The notes below the pieces were generated by a model. That model saw only the letters and a list, made by a program, of their open reading frames with translations. It did no database searches and had not been told where the DNA came from. DNA of 64,000 bases from an uncultured Prevotellaceae bacterium (GTDB taxonomy: Bacteria; Bacteroidota; Bacteroidia; Bacteroidales; UBA3663), in contig ONNR01000001.1 of NCBI GenBank assembly GCA_900319235.1, forward strand, positions 212,035-276,034, written 5' to 3'. This document shows positions 43,831 to 52,908 of this stretch, piece after piece; position 1 is the stretch's first letter, and the number at the start of each line of letters is the position of its first letter. A program made the position numbers and the translations under genes.

Positions 43831-45978
43831 CTATTCAACCACCTCAAATTGGAATACACAGCCATTCTTGCGATTGGGCGAAGAACCTGGGAAGTCAGCG
43901 CTATAGGGTTCACCTTGATCGGGAGTGCATCCTACATAACGATGAGTCTTTAGCGACATCAACATACATTGTCCGCGAAGCATATCCTGCCATTGGAACA
44001 GACTTGCTTCTGATTCTTCCTTAACCAGCCGGACGTCAGCCGATAGGCCAAAACCAGTCACAGTGACATAACCCATACCATTCAGACATTCGAGAACCAC
44101 ACGTCCCTGACCACGATCATGAACACGGAACTTGCAGTCGTTGCTATTGAATTGCATAGAATTGGGAGCTGCACTGTGGCAGATACCACGGTTCATTCCC
44201 CAGAATCGTGTGCCGTTCGATAGATTGGTGAGCGTTATGACTTTGCCCATCGGGAAGTTCGCAGAACGATTGGCCATCGGTTCCTCTACAACGAAGTCGT
44301 CAAACTCCGCATATCCTCCACTAGGTTGAGTATTGTTACCTTGTGAAATAGCGTGATAGCAGAAGAGACTGTAGCGAGAACCTTGGAAAATCTTGAGCTG
44401 GTAGGGTAGAGGTAGCTTGTTGCCAACTTCCTTGTAATTGATTCCATCTGTTGAATAACTGAATTTAGCCCACATCTCGTCATAGTCGCCCTCAATGCGC
44501 AGGTACACCTTGCCTTCCTTGAAAGCCACAGGATTAATATCGTTTAATGTGCCTAAGTCAATCATTCCTGTCTCTTGATGCATCCACTGCAGATGCAATT
44601 GTTTGTTGAGTCGACATATACCAATCCATGCATATGGGAGATTAAGTATTGCGAGGCCAGCCACATCACCTTCTTTTAGTTTGTTGGGAGTAAGGGTTAC
44701 TGTAGCGGTTGATACGGGACCAATACAGCGCTGGGTCAACGTATTGTGAGCATAAAGAAAATTCTGAGCTCCCATGGCGCGAAGCACAAGCTTGCCTTTC
44801 TTCAATGACCACATTTTGTCGATGGGTTCATGATTCCATTGCCATACCTTATTCAGTGTTTTCCCATTGAAATTGTCCGAACGTTTGTAAGGTCCGTGCA
44901 TTTCAGTTATGGTCTCATTTACGCCGACATTTGGTTTGACCCAAGTTCGTGGTGTGCGTCCGGGATTTCCCTTCAAACCATACACTGGCCAACCATCCTG
45001 CCATGTAATAGGGCAGAGGCAGGTGGTGCGACCCACGCCAACGAAATCTAGCATTGTCAATCCATACCAATCACCATTGGGAGTCATAAGCATTCCGCCT
45101 TGATGGATAGTCGCATTTCCTAATTCGTTATCACCACCTGATACGACAGTGAATTTGTAACCATCTTCCATCCATTTGTTCTTTGAGTCATTTGCATTGG
45201 TTACAAGAGGAAATTTCTGTGTACCTAAGGATTCCATTACACTGATGGCAGTGGTCTCGTAGGGGCCGTAAATCGATTCGCTGCGAGCACATTGCATTCG
45301 TCCCATCGGTGCATATTCGGAACTAAGGATATAGTATTTGCCATCAATTTTGTATGCGTGATGTCCTTCGCCCATACCCGAACCTTTTGGAATGATGACG
45401 CGTTCTGAACCTTCTACATAACCAGAGAAGTCTGGTTTGAACTCTGTAACCTTTACTTCGTCGTAGCCATGAATTGCATAGACATGCCCTTCGTCGAAGA
45501 GTACCGACAAGTCATAAATATGTCCGCCTAAGGCACGATGTTCCCAAGGTCCGTAAGCCGTGTCGGAGATAAAGAGTTGCAAGCCATTTCCATTCACATT
45601 AGTGAAGACGTAGAACTTTCCTTCATGATAACGTATGACAGGGGCCCATACACCTTGTCCATAGACCTGATTGTCGTTGATGAGCTTAAATTTGTCATCA
45701 GGAAGGATATCAGACCACCGGTTGAAGCAATAACTCGCGAGTTCCCAATTGACAAGATCCTTGGAGTGAAGTACGACAAGACCTGGTGCACAATGCATCG
45801 TAGTACCAGCTAAATAATAGTCTTCTCCAACGCGAATGCAATCGGGATCGGAGAATTCATCGTAGAACAGAGGGTTGGTATAGGTTCCATTACCATTGTC
45901 TGCAGTCCAACTTTTTACTTGAGCATTCGTTGTCGTTCCAATAATAAGAAGAGAAAGAAATAAAAGATTAGATTTCAT
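43831..45978 (-). CDS. Secreted GH43 glycosidase with beta-trefoil-like C-terminus
   Basis: A 715-residue exported enzyme (signal peptide 1-19, LFLSLLIIGTTTNAQ). The GH43 five-bladed propeller starts TYTNPLFYDEFSDPDCIRVG (catalytic base Asp). Then come IYDLSVLFDEGHVYAIHGYD and GMGEGHHAYKIDGKYYILSS, which hold the transition-state Asp and general-acid Glu. A beta-sandwich with LCPITWQDGWPVYG and a GH43-type C-terminal domain follows. The last ~130 residues (from about 585) look like a beta-trefoil (CKFRVHDRGQGRVVLECLNG, HRYVGCTPDQGEPY). Activity is probably beta-xylosidase or alpha-L-arabinofuranosidase. It is the second gene of a pair with the GH2 gene, 44 bp downstream of it. Confidence 0.9.
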   Translation of the reverse strand: MKSNLLFLSLLIIGTTTNAQVKSWTADNGNGTYTNPLFYDEFSDPDCIRVGEDYYLAGTTMHCAPGLVVLHSKDLVNWELASYCFNRWSDILPDDKFKLINDNQVYGQGVWAPVIRYHEGKFYVFTNVNGNGLQLFISDTAYGPWEHRALGGHIYDLSVLFDEGHVYAIHGYDEVKVTEFKPDFSGYVEGSERVIIPKGSGMGEGHHAYKIDGKYYILSSEYAPMGRMQCARSESIYGPYETTAISVMESLGTQKFPLVTNANDSKNKWMEDGYKFTVVSGGDNELGNATIHQGGMLMTPNGDWYGLTMLDFVGVGRTTCLCPITWQDGWPVYGLKGNPGRTPRTWVKPNVGVNETITEMHGPYKRSDNFNGKTLNKVWQWNHEPIDKMWSLKKGKLVLRAMGAQNFLYAHNTLTQRCIGPVSTATVTLTPNKLKEGDVAGLAILNLPYAWIGICRLNKQLHLQWMHQETGMIDLGTLNDINPVAFKEGKVYLRIEGDYDEMWAKFSYSTDGINYKEVGNKLPLPYQLKIFQGSRYSLFCYHAISQGNNTQPSGGYAEFDDFVVEEPMANRSANFPMGKVITLTNLSNGTRFWGMNRGICHSAAPNSMQFNSNDCKFRVHDRGQGRVVLECLNGMGYVTVTGFGLSADVRLVKEESEASLFQWQDMLRGQCMLMSLKTHRYVGCTPDQGEPYSADFPGSSPNRKNGCVFQFEVVE

Positions 45979-46022
45979 ATTATTTTTTTTAAAAATTTTA
46001 GAATGTAATTTGATTGTTATAC

Positions 46023-48845
46023 TTAGAAAACTAACTTGGGTTTTAGCTCGTCTGGATTACCAGTTGTGAACATATCAACGCGAGGTGCTTCGTTTTCGAA
46101 AAGGTAGCGAAGGGTCTTGATGTCGAGCTGCAGCGTAGGATTGAAGTCTGTGCTCATCATATAGTGAAGCACAGAATATCTGAGTTGTCGAGCGGCTAAA
46201 CGCTGATCGAGGTTTGAATGTAAATTCATCGTCGTCATTATCAGTCGGCCATTCAGCACGCGTGCTTCGATGAGCATACCGAGTTTACGACTGATGTGCC
46301 ATGTGTCGATGGGCTGCACGATAGGCTGGTAATCAGCAGGGAATGCGGCAAGGTTGATGACCTGGGTATTGTTAACCAATTCCCACCATTGCAGATTCTG
46401 CCAATCTTCGGTTGGAAAATGGTTGAAGATTGGATGTTTATACTGTATATAACTGCCAGTAGTATGGGGTGGACGCATTTTGAACCAACTTGTATTCCAG
46501 AAGACGGGAAGATAACTATGACGCACATCGTTGCCATAACGAATCTTGCCTCCACATTCAAGTAACACAGAGCCTCCTCGTTCGAGAATTTCTATTGCCT
46601 TCGCATCGAGAGTGTCCGTTTCGTAGATATCTTCTCCTGCTTTAAGTGTGTCGACTCCATCAATATTTGGATATACCCAAAAATCCCAGTGATTGTGATG
46701 AGAGCCGGCACTTAGTGTCAAGGTCAGTTTTTGTGGACAAGTAATGGCAGAGGCATCAAAGATGATGTCTTTTCCGGTTTCAATACTTCCTACTTTCAGC
46801 GTCCTGCCATTAGATTGGCTGATAGAATAACCTAACAAGGGATATTGCTGAGTGTTGAAAGTCGCGTTATAAAGCATTGTACCGATGCAAATGGTATCAG
46901 TCGTAGAGAATACAAAACGTGGGAAACGCGCTAAGGGAACAACGTCGGAACAAAATTCCGTCCAATCAGCTGCCGTGCAATATCCTTTCTCCATCCAATG
47001 CACATTAAGTGGTCCTACAAGAGCTGTACCCTGTCCACTATAATCATTGAGTCCAAGCAGTAGGAATCCAGCGTAGTCAGGAGTGCGAAGATTGCGTTCG
47101 ATGTCATATTTGTAGGCAAGAACCTGCAGACGACCGCTTGCCATTAGGAATTTTTCAGCTTGTGATGCCATTCCATTATCTCGCAACAAGTCAGCAAAAA
47201 TCTCGAAGTTCTTTGCCTTGTATGCACCAGTGTATTGATCTGTTTCTTTCAGATCAGGGAAAGCACACCATTGTCCAGTCTCATGGCTAATGATGGGTTC
47301 GGTATTGACAGGCTTTTCTTCGGTAGGTTTGAAGTTGCGTGGCAGATCCATTCCTGTCGAAAAGTCATCCATAGACTGCGGCATCTGCTTTTTCCATTCG
47401 TCCAAACCACGAGCTCCACCTTTGACGTGATATTCTGCATCGGCTGCCCATGCCCAGCCACCACCTACGGAAGCATCGGCATAGATACGAGAAGGATCAT
47501 ATTTGTGCATTTCCTTGACAAACATATTGCACCACTTCACCCAGTTGCCAGCCGGTTCATTACCTGCAGCTAACATAATAAATGACGGATGACTGCCATA
47601 TTGGTCGATGATTGCCTTACATTCCTCCAAAAGATATTTGTCGATGGGCATACCTTGTCCTAGCTTCACGCCATGATTGGGCCACGAAGGTCCTTCAGGT
47701 TGCAGATAGAAACCAATCTTGTCAGCAGCTATAAATGCGGCTTCGGGTGGACAATAAGAATGGAACCGCATTGCATTGAGACCATATTCCTTACATTTCG
47801 CAAAGATGCGTTCCCAGGATTTTACATCGGTGGGCGGATAACCCGTTTCAGGAAAACAGCAGTTGCCAACAGTGCCTCGTACCTTCATCACTTTGTCATT
47901 GAGCAGGATATTTCGTCCTTCAATGCTTACCTTTCGCATACCGAAGGTGACAGGAATGGAGTCACCGTGATAGCAGAGCTTGATAGAATAGAGATAAGGA
48001 TTGTATTCGTCCCATAGTACAGGAGGCAAAGAGGGTTGGTGATCGAAAGTACCTTTACATTCATATGCATGTTTGCCATCTACAACAACGCAATATACAG
48101 TGTCGTTTATGAAGACTTCAGCCGAACCTGTTTCGATGTCAGGAGATACACGGAAACGCCAGAGTCGAGGACTAGTACGTAATTCAATTTTACCCACGAT
48201 ACCATTCCAGTCTCCTTGTGTCTGGTCTGTCACGCTATGGGAGTCTTGTCCAACACAGACATTTTCGATACCATTGTAGATGCGTATTTCTATAGTGTTT
48301 TGTTTGCCAAATTTGATATATTCGGTGACATCGAATTGATGAGGAACAGAAAGTGACATCTCGTGACCTACAGATTTTCCATTCACATATACGAATGTTT
48401 CGATATGCGGGCGTTCAAGATATAAGGTTACAGATTTTCCTTTCCATTCATTCGGTACAAAGATGGAACGACGATACCATGCATTGCCTACATAGTGCTT
48501 ATCGGGAGTCAGAAAGAATGGGAACTTCATTTGTCCGGGTTGGCGATATGGCGCCATTTTCGGGTTGAAGAAATATGAAGAGTCGTAAAGGCTCGATACC
48601 CATTGCGTCTCAAGTGTTACGTCATCTCCCTTGCCATTGGTCAGCATTGATCCGGGCAGTTCGATTGTTTCGCGGTATTGCTTCGGACGGATACCGTTCG
48701 CTGATCGATCAATAGCAAACTGCCATGTGCCACTCAGGTCGATGGCCTCTTGTGCATCAACTGCAGAGAAAATAGAAAAGAAGGTCATTAATGAAAAAAC
48801 TCTTAAGACGACTGAGAGCTTGAGACAACTTGATTTCATTTCCAT
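46023..48845 (-). CDS. Secreted GH2-family glycosidase
   Basis: A 940-residue exported enzyme (signal peptide about 1-31, ending SAVDAQ). GH2 layout: a jelly-roll sugar-binding domain (AWYRRSIFVPNEWKGKSVTL, VYVNGKSVGHE), an immunoglobulin-like domain, and a TIM barrel with IMLAAGNEPAGNWVKW (acid/base Glu) and PIISHETGQWCAFP (nucleophile Glu). Long C-terminal beta domains follow. Family activities include beta-galactosidase, beta-glucuronidase and beta-mannosidase; the sequence alone does not decide. It probably acts on hemicellulose or pectin side chains together with the GH43 enzyme encoded next. Confidence 0.9.
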   Translation of the reverse strand: MEMKSSCLKLSVVLRVFSLMTFFSIFSAVDAQEAIDLSGTWQFAIDRSANGIRPKQYRETIELPGSMLTNGKGDDVTLETQWVSSLYDSSYFFNPKMAPYRQPGQMKFPFFLTPDKHYVGNAWYRRSIFVPNEWKGKSVTLYLERPHIETFVYVNGKSVGHEMSLSVPHQFDVTEYIKFGKQNTIEIRIYNGIENVCVGQDSHSVTDQTQGDWNGIVGKIELRTSPRLWRFRVSPDIETGSAEVFINDTVYCVVVDGKHAYECKGTFDHQPSLPPVLWDEYNPYLYSIKLCYHGDSIPVTFGMRKVSIEGRNILLNDKVMKVRGTVGNCCFPETGYPPTDVKSWERIFAKCKEYGLNAMRFHSYCPPEAAFIAADKIGFYLQPEGPSWPNHGVKLGQGMPIDKYLLEECKAIIDQYGSHPSFIMLAAGNEPAGNWVKWCNMFVKEMHKYDPSRIYADASVGGGWAWAADAEYHVKGGARGLDEWKKQMPQSMDDFSTGMDLPRNFKPTEEKPVNTEPIISHETGQWCAFPDLKETDQYTGAYKAKNFEIFADLLRDNGMASQAEKFLMASGRLQVLAYKYDIERNLRTPDYAGFLLLGLNDYSGQGTALVGPLNVHWMEKGYCTAADWTEFCSDVVPLARFPRFVFSTTDTICIGTMLYNATFNTQQYPLLGYSISQSNGRTLKVGSIETGKDIIFDASAITCPQKLTLTLSAGSHHNHWDFWVYPNIDGVDTLKAGEDIYETDTLDAKAIEILERGGSVLLECGGKIRYGNDVRHSYLPVFWNTSWFKMRPPHTTGSYIQYKHPIFNHFPTEDWQNLQWWELVNNTQVINLAAFPADYQPIVQPIDTWHISRKLGMLIEARVLNGRLIMTTMNLHSNLDQRLAARQLRYSVLHYMMSTDFNPTLQLDIKTLRYLFENEAPRVDMFTTGNPDELKPKLVF

Positions 48846-48885
48846 AGTATAAAAAATGAAAGTTATTTTGTTTGTTATTTTGGTG

Positions 48886-48916
48886 CAAAGATAAGTAAAA
48901 TAATCTAAAATTCAAA
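48886..48916 (-). promoter_or_regulatory. Promoter of the GH2-GH43 pair
   Basis: On the minus strand TTTG at 48916-48913, a 19-bp spacer and TATCTTTG at 48893-48886, 41 bp before the ATG. There is no SusCD, hybrid two-component or sigma-factor gene nearby to indicate induction. Confidence 0.78.
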
Positions 48917-49025
48917 AAATTTGAGGTCAAATTTAAACGAATGGTAAAGATTCGATGTCTTAGCTATGGATTATGAAGAATAATTCCCTCATTATATATT
49001 ATAAATTATTTTATTGTTGATAGAA

Positions 49026-49463
49026 ATGAGCTTCTTTGTAAATCGATTCCTTAAAGGTAAGTGGTTCGCTAAGTCGAACAGCATACTGTCCAACAAGAAC
49101 AAGGTGTTGTTGGTCATTGCCACCCTACGCAATTATATGAAGGCTGGTGGGCTCAAGAAGGTTCGCAAGGATTTGGTGTTGTTGACGGATTATGTAAGTG
49201 ACATTATACATGGTCGCTATCATGAATACAATAAGTCATCTATCATTCTTGCTTTGGCAGGATTGATTTATGTTGTGTCTCCCCTTGACGTAATACCTGA
49301 TTTTCTGCCTTTAGGTTTTCTTGATGACATCACGATAATTACATGGGCAATAGCCAAGATTGCTGGTGAACTTACTAAGTATAGTCAGTGGAAAAGCACA
49401 CTCATTACGCATCCTTCCAAATCGGATGACATTGAAGAGGTCCCTTATGAGATAATTGATTAA
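49026..49463 (+). CDS. DUF1232 (YkvA-like) membrane protein
   Basis: A 145-residue protein with the DUF1232 signature SPLDVIPDFLPLGFLDDI inside a hydrophobic hairpin (about 78-120), and basic helices before it. The family is common and uncharacterised. The ATG at 49026 (MSFFVNRFL) is preferred to TTG at 49014. It is separated by a terminator from the convergent gene that follows. Confidence 0.85.
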   Translation: MSFFVNRFLKGKWFAKSNSILSNKNKVLLVIATLRNYMKAGGLKKVRKDLVLLTDYVSDIIHGRYHEYNKSSIILALAGLIYVVSPLDVIPDFLPLGFLDDITIITWAIAKIAGELTKYSQWKSTLITHPSKSDDIEEVPYEIID

Positions 49464-49469
49464 AAATAG

Positions 49470-49499
49470 AACGCATAAGACATTTAAGTCCTATGCGTT
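49470..49499. terminator. Terminator between convergent genes
   Basis: Stem AACGCATAAGAC / GTCCTATGCGTT with one A-C mismatch and a 6-nt loop, flanked by A and T runs. Confidence 0.75.
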
Positions 49500-50081
49500 T
49501 TATTTATCGTTTCTCTTATTTGTTAAAGCCAAGGAATCATCTTTTGAAAAGAGAGCACTTCCACTGATAGGGAAGAATTTGTCCATAATGTCTTTGCACG
49601 ATTCTGCAAGGTCGCGAGATTTACGCAATGTGCGACCTTCCTTGGTCAGGTATTGTGAGAGAAATGCATTGACATCAAGACCTGATGTTACAAATCCGTT
49701 TCCTGTGTTTAGAATCATAAGATCGGGATTCTTCTTCGAACGCCATGCAACGATACCTTTTGCAAATTCACCATTGGAAAGACCTGGAATATTCACTATT
49801 GTTGGATACTTTGATACAGTTGCTATCCCTTTGGCATTTGGATCCTTTACCCATTGATGCAACATTTCGCTGTCGGGTTTGATGGCTTCAATAGTATTGA
49901 TGTTTGCAATCTTCGGCCTCTCATATTTGAAGCCAAATGTGTTGTCAAGCTCGTTCAGAAAGTCTGTAGATATGTGTATGCTGTCGCTCTCATTTTGTGC
50001 CATAAGAGAGAGGCAAGAAGACAAGATGACGGCAGTAATTATAATCTGACGTATTGATATGTTGACTATGTCCTTTTTCAT
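49500..50081 (-). CDS. Secreted protein of unknown function
   Basis: A 193-residue protein with a signal peptide (about 1-28, ILSSCLSLMAQ). It contains VSKYPTIVNIPGLSNGE and AWRSKKNPDLMILNTGNGFV and a C-terminal helical part with several basic residues. It looks like a periplasmic Bacteroidales family (possibly DUF4858) but I cannot confirm that. It has its own promoter with almost no leader. Confidence 0.7.
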   Translation of the reverse strand: MKKDIVNISIRQIIITAVILSSCLSLMAQNESDSIHISTDFLNELDNTFGFKYERPKIANINTIEAIKPDSEMLHQWVKDPNAKGIATVSKYPTIVNIPGLSNGEFAKGIVAWRSKKNPDLMILNTGNGFVTSGLDVNAFLSQYLTKEGRTLRKSRDLAESCKDIMDKFFPISGSALFSKDDSLALTNKRNDK

Positions 50082-50085
50082 GTTG

Positions 50086-50093
50086 CAAAGGTA
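50086..50093 (-). promoter_or_regulatory. -7 element, near-leaderless transcript
   Basis: TACCTTTG on the minus strand, ending 4 bp before the ATG of the secreted unknown gene, so the mRNA would begin at or almost at the start codon. Confidence 0.5.
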
Positions 50094-50118
50094 GCTAACA
50101 ATTCGTTTTGATGTTTAT

Positions 50119-50130
50119 TTCGTTAACGAA
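50119..50130. promoter_or_regulatory. 12-bp palindrome in a divergent promoter region
   Basis: TTCGTTAACGAA, perfect, between the secreted unknown gene and the purine permease gene. Possible operator; no regulator is known. Confidence 0.3.
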
Positions 50131-50230
50131 AAATGTGAATTGTTAGTGTCAAACTGTTAAAGACTTCCTAATTGCAACATTTTTTTCGAGACTTTAACAT
50201 CTCAAATGACCAACTTATTGAAATAATTAT

Positions 50231-50238
50231 TATCTTTG
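50231..50238 (+). promoter_or_regulatory. -7 element of the permease promoter
   Basis: TATCTTTG followed by CAACAC, 28 bp before the ATG at 50267. No clear -33 partner at normal spacing. Confidence 0.55.
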
Positions 50239-50266
50239 CAACACAATTAAACTTTAATTTGATACT

Positions 50267-51562
50267 ATGCTAAAGAAGATTTTTGGATTTGATCCTGCAA
50301 CGATGACCGTGAAGAAAGAAGTGATGGGAGGTGTCACCACATTTCTTACCATGGCATATATTCTTGCAGTTAATCCTGTCATCCTTCATGATGCAGGTAT
50401 GGACCAGGGCGCAGTGTTTACGGCTACTGTCATTTCTGCTGCCTTAGCAACTCTTGTGATGGCCTTCTATGCCAAATTACCTTTCGTCTTGGCTCCAGGC
50501 ATGGGATTGAATGCTTTCTTTGCCTACACGATTGTGCTGACGATGTATTATAGTTGGCAATTCGCTCTGACTGCTGTTTTCATCGAAGGAATAATCTTTA
50601 TTTTACTAACGGTTTCAGGCCTAAGACAGAAAATTGTTGATTGCATGCCTCTTGTGCTACGAAGAGCTATTTCACCTGGCATCGGCTTTTTCATTGCTTT
50701 CATTGGTTTGAAAAGTGCAGGTATTGTCACACCTAATGATGCCACGCTTGTTAGCTTGGGCGATCTTCATGATCCAGCCGTACTTCTTGCTTGCTTCGGT
50801 ATTCTTTTGTCTTCTGTACTTATGGTCAAGAAAGTTCCTGGAGCCTTGCTTATCGGTATACTTGCGACCACAATCATTGGTATTCCTATTGGTGTTACGC
50901 GCTTCTCTGCCATCTTCGATACGCCACCAAGTCTTTCTCCCATATTGTTTAAGTTTGAATGGGAGCATATTTTTAGTATTGATATGGCTGTATGTGTTCT
51001 GACATTCCTTTTCATCGATATGTTTGATACTATTGGCACGCTTATCGGAGTCAGCAATCGTGCGGGAATGGTGGATGAAAAAGGTAATATCCCGCGAATT
51101 AGACAAGCTTTAATGGCTGATGCTATTGGAACCACGGTCGGTGCTGTATTGGGTACTTCTACGGTAACTACTTTCGTCGAGAGTTCTTCTGGTGTCAATG
51201 TGGGCGGACGATGTGGTTTGACATCTTTCACTGCAGCAATATGTTTTCTGTTTGCTCTGTTCTTTGCTCCGTTTTTTATGTCTATTCCACCAGAAGCGAC
51301 TTCTCCGGCTTTGATACTTGTCGGTGTCTCGATGATGCTCGATGTCAAGAAACTTCATATCGAACAGTACATCGATGCTATTCCCAGTTTCATCTGTATC
51401 ATTTTGATGCCAATGACTTATAGCATATCGGACGGCATTTTATTGGGTTTGATATCTTATGTCCTCATCCGAGTCTTTGCCGGTCGTTGGCGGGAGTTGA
51501 ATATTGGAATGTGCATTCTTGCTATATTGTTCATTCTTAAATATACCTTCCTGAATGTATAA
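50267..51562 (+). CDS. NCS2-family purine permease (AzgA-like)
   Basis: A 431-residue inner-membrane transporter with about 12-14 helices. The N-terminus TVKKEVMGGVTTFLTMAYIL and the loop LPFVLAPGMGLNAFFAYTIV are diagnostic of the hypoxanthine/guanine/adenine branch; FIDMFDTIGTLIGVSNRAGM and GTSTVTTFVESSSGVNVGGR are the other substrate-site motifs. It imports nucleobases by proton symport. Monocistronic. Confidence 0.93.
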   Translation: MLKKIFGFDPATMTVKKEVMGGVTTFLTMAYILAVNPVILHDAGMDQGAVFTATVISAALATLVMAFYAKLPFVLAPGMGLNAFFAYTIVLTMYYSWQFALTAVFIEGIIFILLTVSGLRQKIVDCMPLVLRRAISPGIGFFIAFIGLKSAGIVTPNDATLVSLGDLHDPAVLLACFGILLSSVLMVKKVPGALLIGILATTIIGIPIGVTRFSAIFDTPPSLSPILFKFEWEHIFSIDMAVCVLTFLFIDMFDTIGTLIGVSNRAGMVDEKGNIPRIRQALMADAIGTTVGAVLGTSTVTTFVESSSGVNVGGRCGLTSFTAAICFLFALFFAPFFMSIPPEATSPALILVGVSMMLDVKKLHIEQYIDAIPSFICIILMPMTYSISDGILLGLISYVLIRVFAGRWRELNIGMCILAILFILKYTFLNV

Positions 51563-51563
51563 C

Positions 51564-51600
51564 AAAAATCCCTTGGTGTTTATGACATCAAGGGATTTTT
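51564..51600. terminator. Bidirectional terminator
   Basis: Stem AAAAATCCCTTGGTG / CATCAAGGGATTTTT (one G-U pair), between the permease gene and the convergent Dabb gene. Confidence 0.85.
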
Positions 51601-51615
51601 TATTAAGGAAAATGA

Positions 51616-51921
51616 TTAGCATTCGTAATCAAGGCAAGTGCGAACGCATGCAAATGGCTTGATCTTGGTGTTGGCTACTTCCACGTGGTCGGGATGAATT
51701 GCATAACCTTTCAAAGCTTCTGGCGATTCGAGCGTGCTGTCGAGCATCATATCGGCATTGCTTGAATCAAGACGTCCATCGATGATCAGTTTGCATTCCA
51801 ACAGCCCCGGCACTTTGCCGACAAGTGCTTCAAGTCCTTCCTTTGCGGCTTTCTTAACAGCCGTTTTCTCGGCTTCTGTCAACTCATCCTTGAGTTTCCA
51901 AAGGATAATATGCTTTACCAT
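51616..51921 (-). CDS. Dabb (stress-responsive A/B barrel) protein
   Basis: A 101-residue protein starting MVKHIILWKLKDELTEAEK, the hallmark of the dimeric alpha+beta barrel (Dabb) family. The conserved VKHIILWKL strand and the AIHPDHVEVANTKIKPF end are both present. The inner ATG at 51921 is chosen, four codons after an upstream one. The fold occurs in stress proteins and some enzymes; no specific role is assigned. It is followed upstream by the holin-like gene on the same strand. Confidence 0.88.
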   Translation of the reverse strand: MVKHIILWKLKDELTEAEKTAVKKAAKEGLEALVGKVPGLLECKLIIDGRLDSSNADMMLDSTLESPEALKGYAIHPDHVEVANTKIKPFACVRTCLDYEC

Positions 51922-51944
51922 AGGTCTTATCAATTTACAATTAA

Positions 51945-52586
51945 TTATTTCTTGGGTTTCACTTTCTTGGTTTTAGCGGCATTTTTTCCGCGTAACATAT
52001 TGATGAATCCCAAAGAGAACATGATGCCTTTATATAGCAGCATACCACGATCGACATAAAAACCAAGCTTTTCACCGATTGTCTGATCTTTCTTAGGCTC
52101 TCTGGCAATGAGTTTGTCATAACTCATCTTCATGTCCTTCTCCATAAGATGAATCGAATGTCGAAGCTCATTTTTGTCATCAGGCAATTGTGCCAATGCT
52201 GATACTTGATCAGGGTCAGCTTCAGGATCGTCAGTTGGCTTCAAGAAGCCTTCGATGGCGCGTGTGACGGGCTGAACGATCAATGACTCTTTGCGGAACC
52301 AAATAAAAGCAAAGACAGCGACGCAAATGATGGTAGCTACAGCATATGCCAAAGTGATGCTGCCAAAGAATGACGCCATCAAATGAATAAGGGTCATCAG
52401 CAGCAACATGAAAACAAGAAGACCTACACCGATAAGAATCAGTGTCAGCAGAAGCCAGGAGATTAGCTTTGTAGCCTTTTCGGAAGCATCTAGGGTGAGA
52501 TACTTCTTCTCAAGCAACACATAACTCTTTACTTGATCAACGAGTTGTGCTGCTGCATTGACTTTCTTGGTGGTTGAGTCTGTCAT
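51945..52586 (-). CDS. Holin-like DUF1469 membrane protein
   Basis: A 213-residue protein with a helical N-terminus (VKSYVLLEKKYLTLDASEKA), two membrane helices (about 43-70 and 76-96) and a basic cytoplasmic tail ending KKVKPKK. This is the pattern of the phage-holin superfamily III/DUF1469 proteins found on bacterial chromosomes. It overlaps the YtxH gene upstream by 4 bp, a common pairing. Envelope stress is the usual suggestion; it is not a phage gene here. Confidence 0.8.
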   Translation of the reverse strand: MTDSTTKKVNAAAQLVDQVKSYVLLEKKYLTLDASEKATKLISWLLLTLILIGVGLLVFMLLLMTLIHLMASFFGSITLAYAVATIICVAVFAFIWFRKESLIVQPVTRAIEGFLKPTDDPEADPDQVSALAQLPDDKNELRHSIHLMEKDMKMSYDKLIAREPKKDQTIGEKLGFYVDRGMLLYKGIMFSLGFINMLRGKNAAKTKKVKPKK

Positions 52587-52819
52587 TCGTCAGTTTCTTC
52601 TACTGCGGCTTCCTCAGTGTCTTTTTTGCGGAAACGTGATTCAATGGAATCAATGAGTTTGTTGAAGTCTTCCTTGCTTAGCTTGATGCCTTTTTCACGA
52701 AGCACTTCTGAAATTTTTTCACGGGTTTCTTCTCCCTTGGCAGGAGCAAGAAGTAAAGCGATGATTGCGCCCATTGCGGCGCCGCCCAACAATGCGAGAA
52801 CTGAATTAACTCTACTCAT
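52583..52819 (-). CDS. YtxH-domain small membrane protein
   Basis: A 78-residue protein with a glycine/alanine-rich membrane helix (LALLGGAAMGAIIALLLAPAKG) directly followed by GEETREKISEVLREKG, the YtxH/gas-vesicle-like pattern. An acidic tail ends EEAAVEETDE. It is cotranslated with the DUF1469 gene and has its own promoter. Confidence 0.88.
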   Translation of the reverse strand: MSRVNSVLALLGGAAMGAIIALLLAPAKGEETREKISEVLREKGIKLSKEDFNKLIDSIESRFRKKDTEEAAVEETDE

Positions 52820-52851
52820 AATAATAAAGATTTAAGTGGTTTAACTTGCTG

Positions 52852-52883
52852 CAAAAATAGGAAGAAAATTAGATATATGCAAA
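52852..52883 (-). promoter_or_regulatory. Promoter of the YtxH-DUF1469 pair
   Basis: Minus strand: TTTG at 52883-52880, 20 bp, then TATTTTTG at 52859-52852, 33 bp before the ATG. Confidence 0.78.
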
Positions 52884-52908
52884 TTTTTTAGAATAAATTT
52901 GTTTATTT

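Noticed and set aside
51945..52819. Prophage holin region
   Set aside because: The holin-like and YtxH proteins are a common chromosomal pair, and no other phage gene is present.
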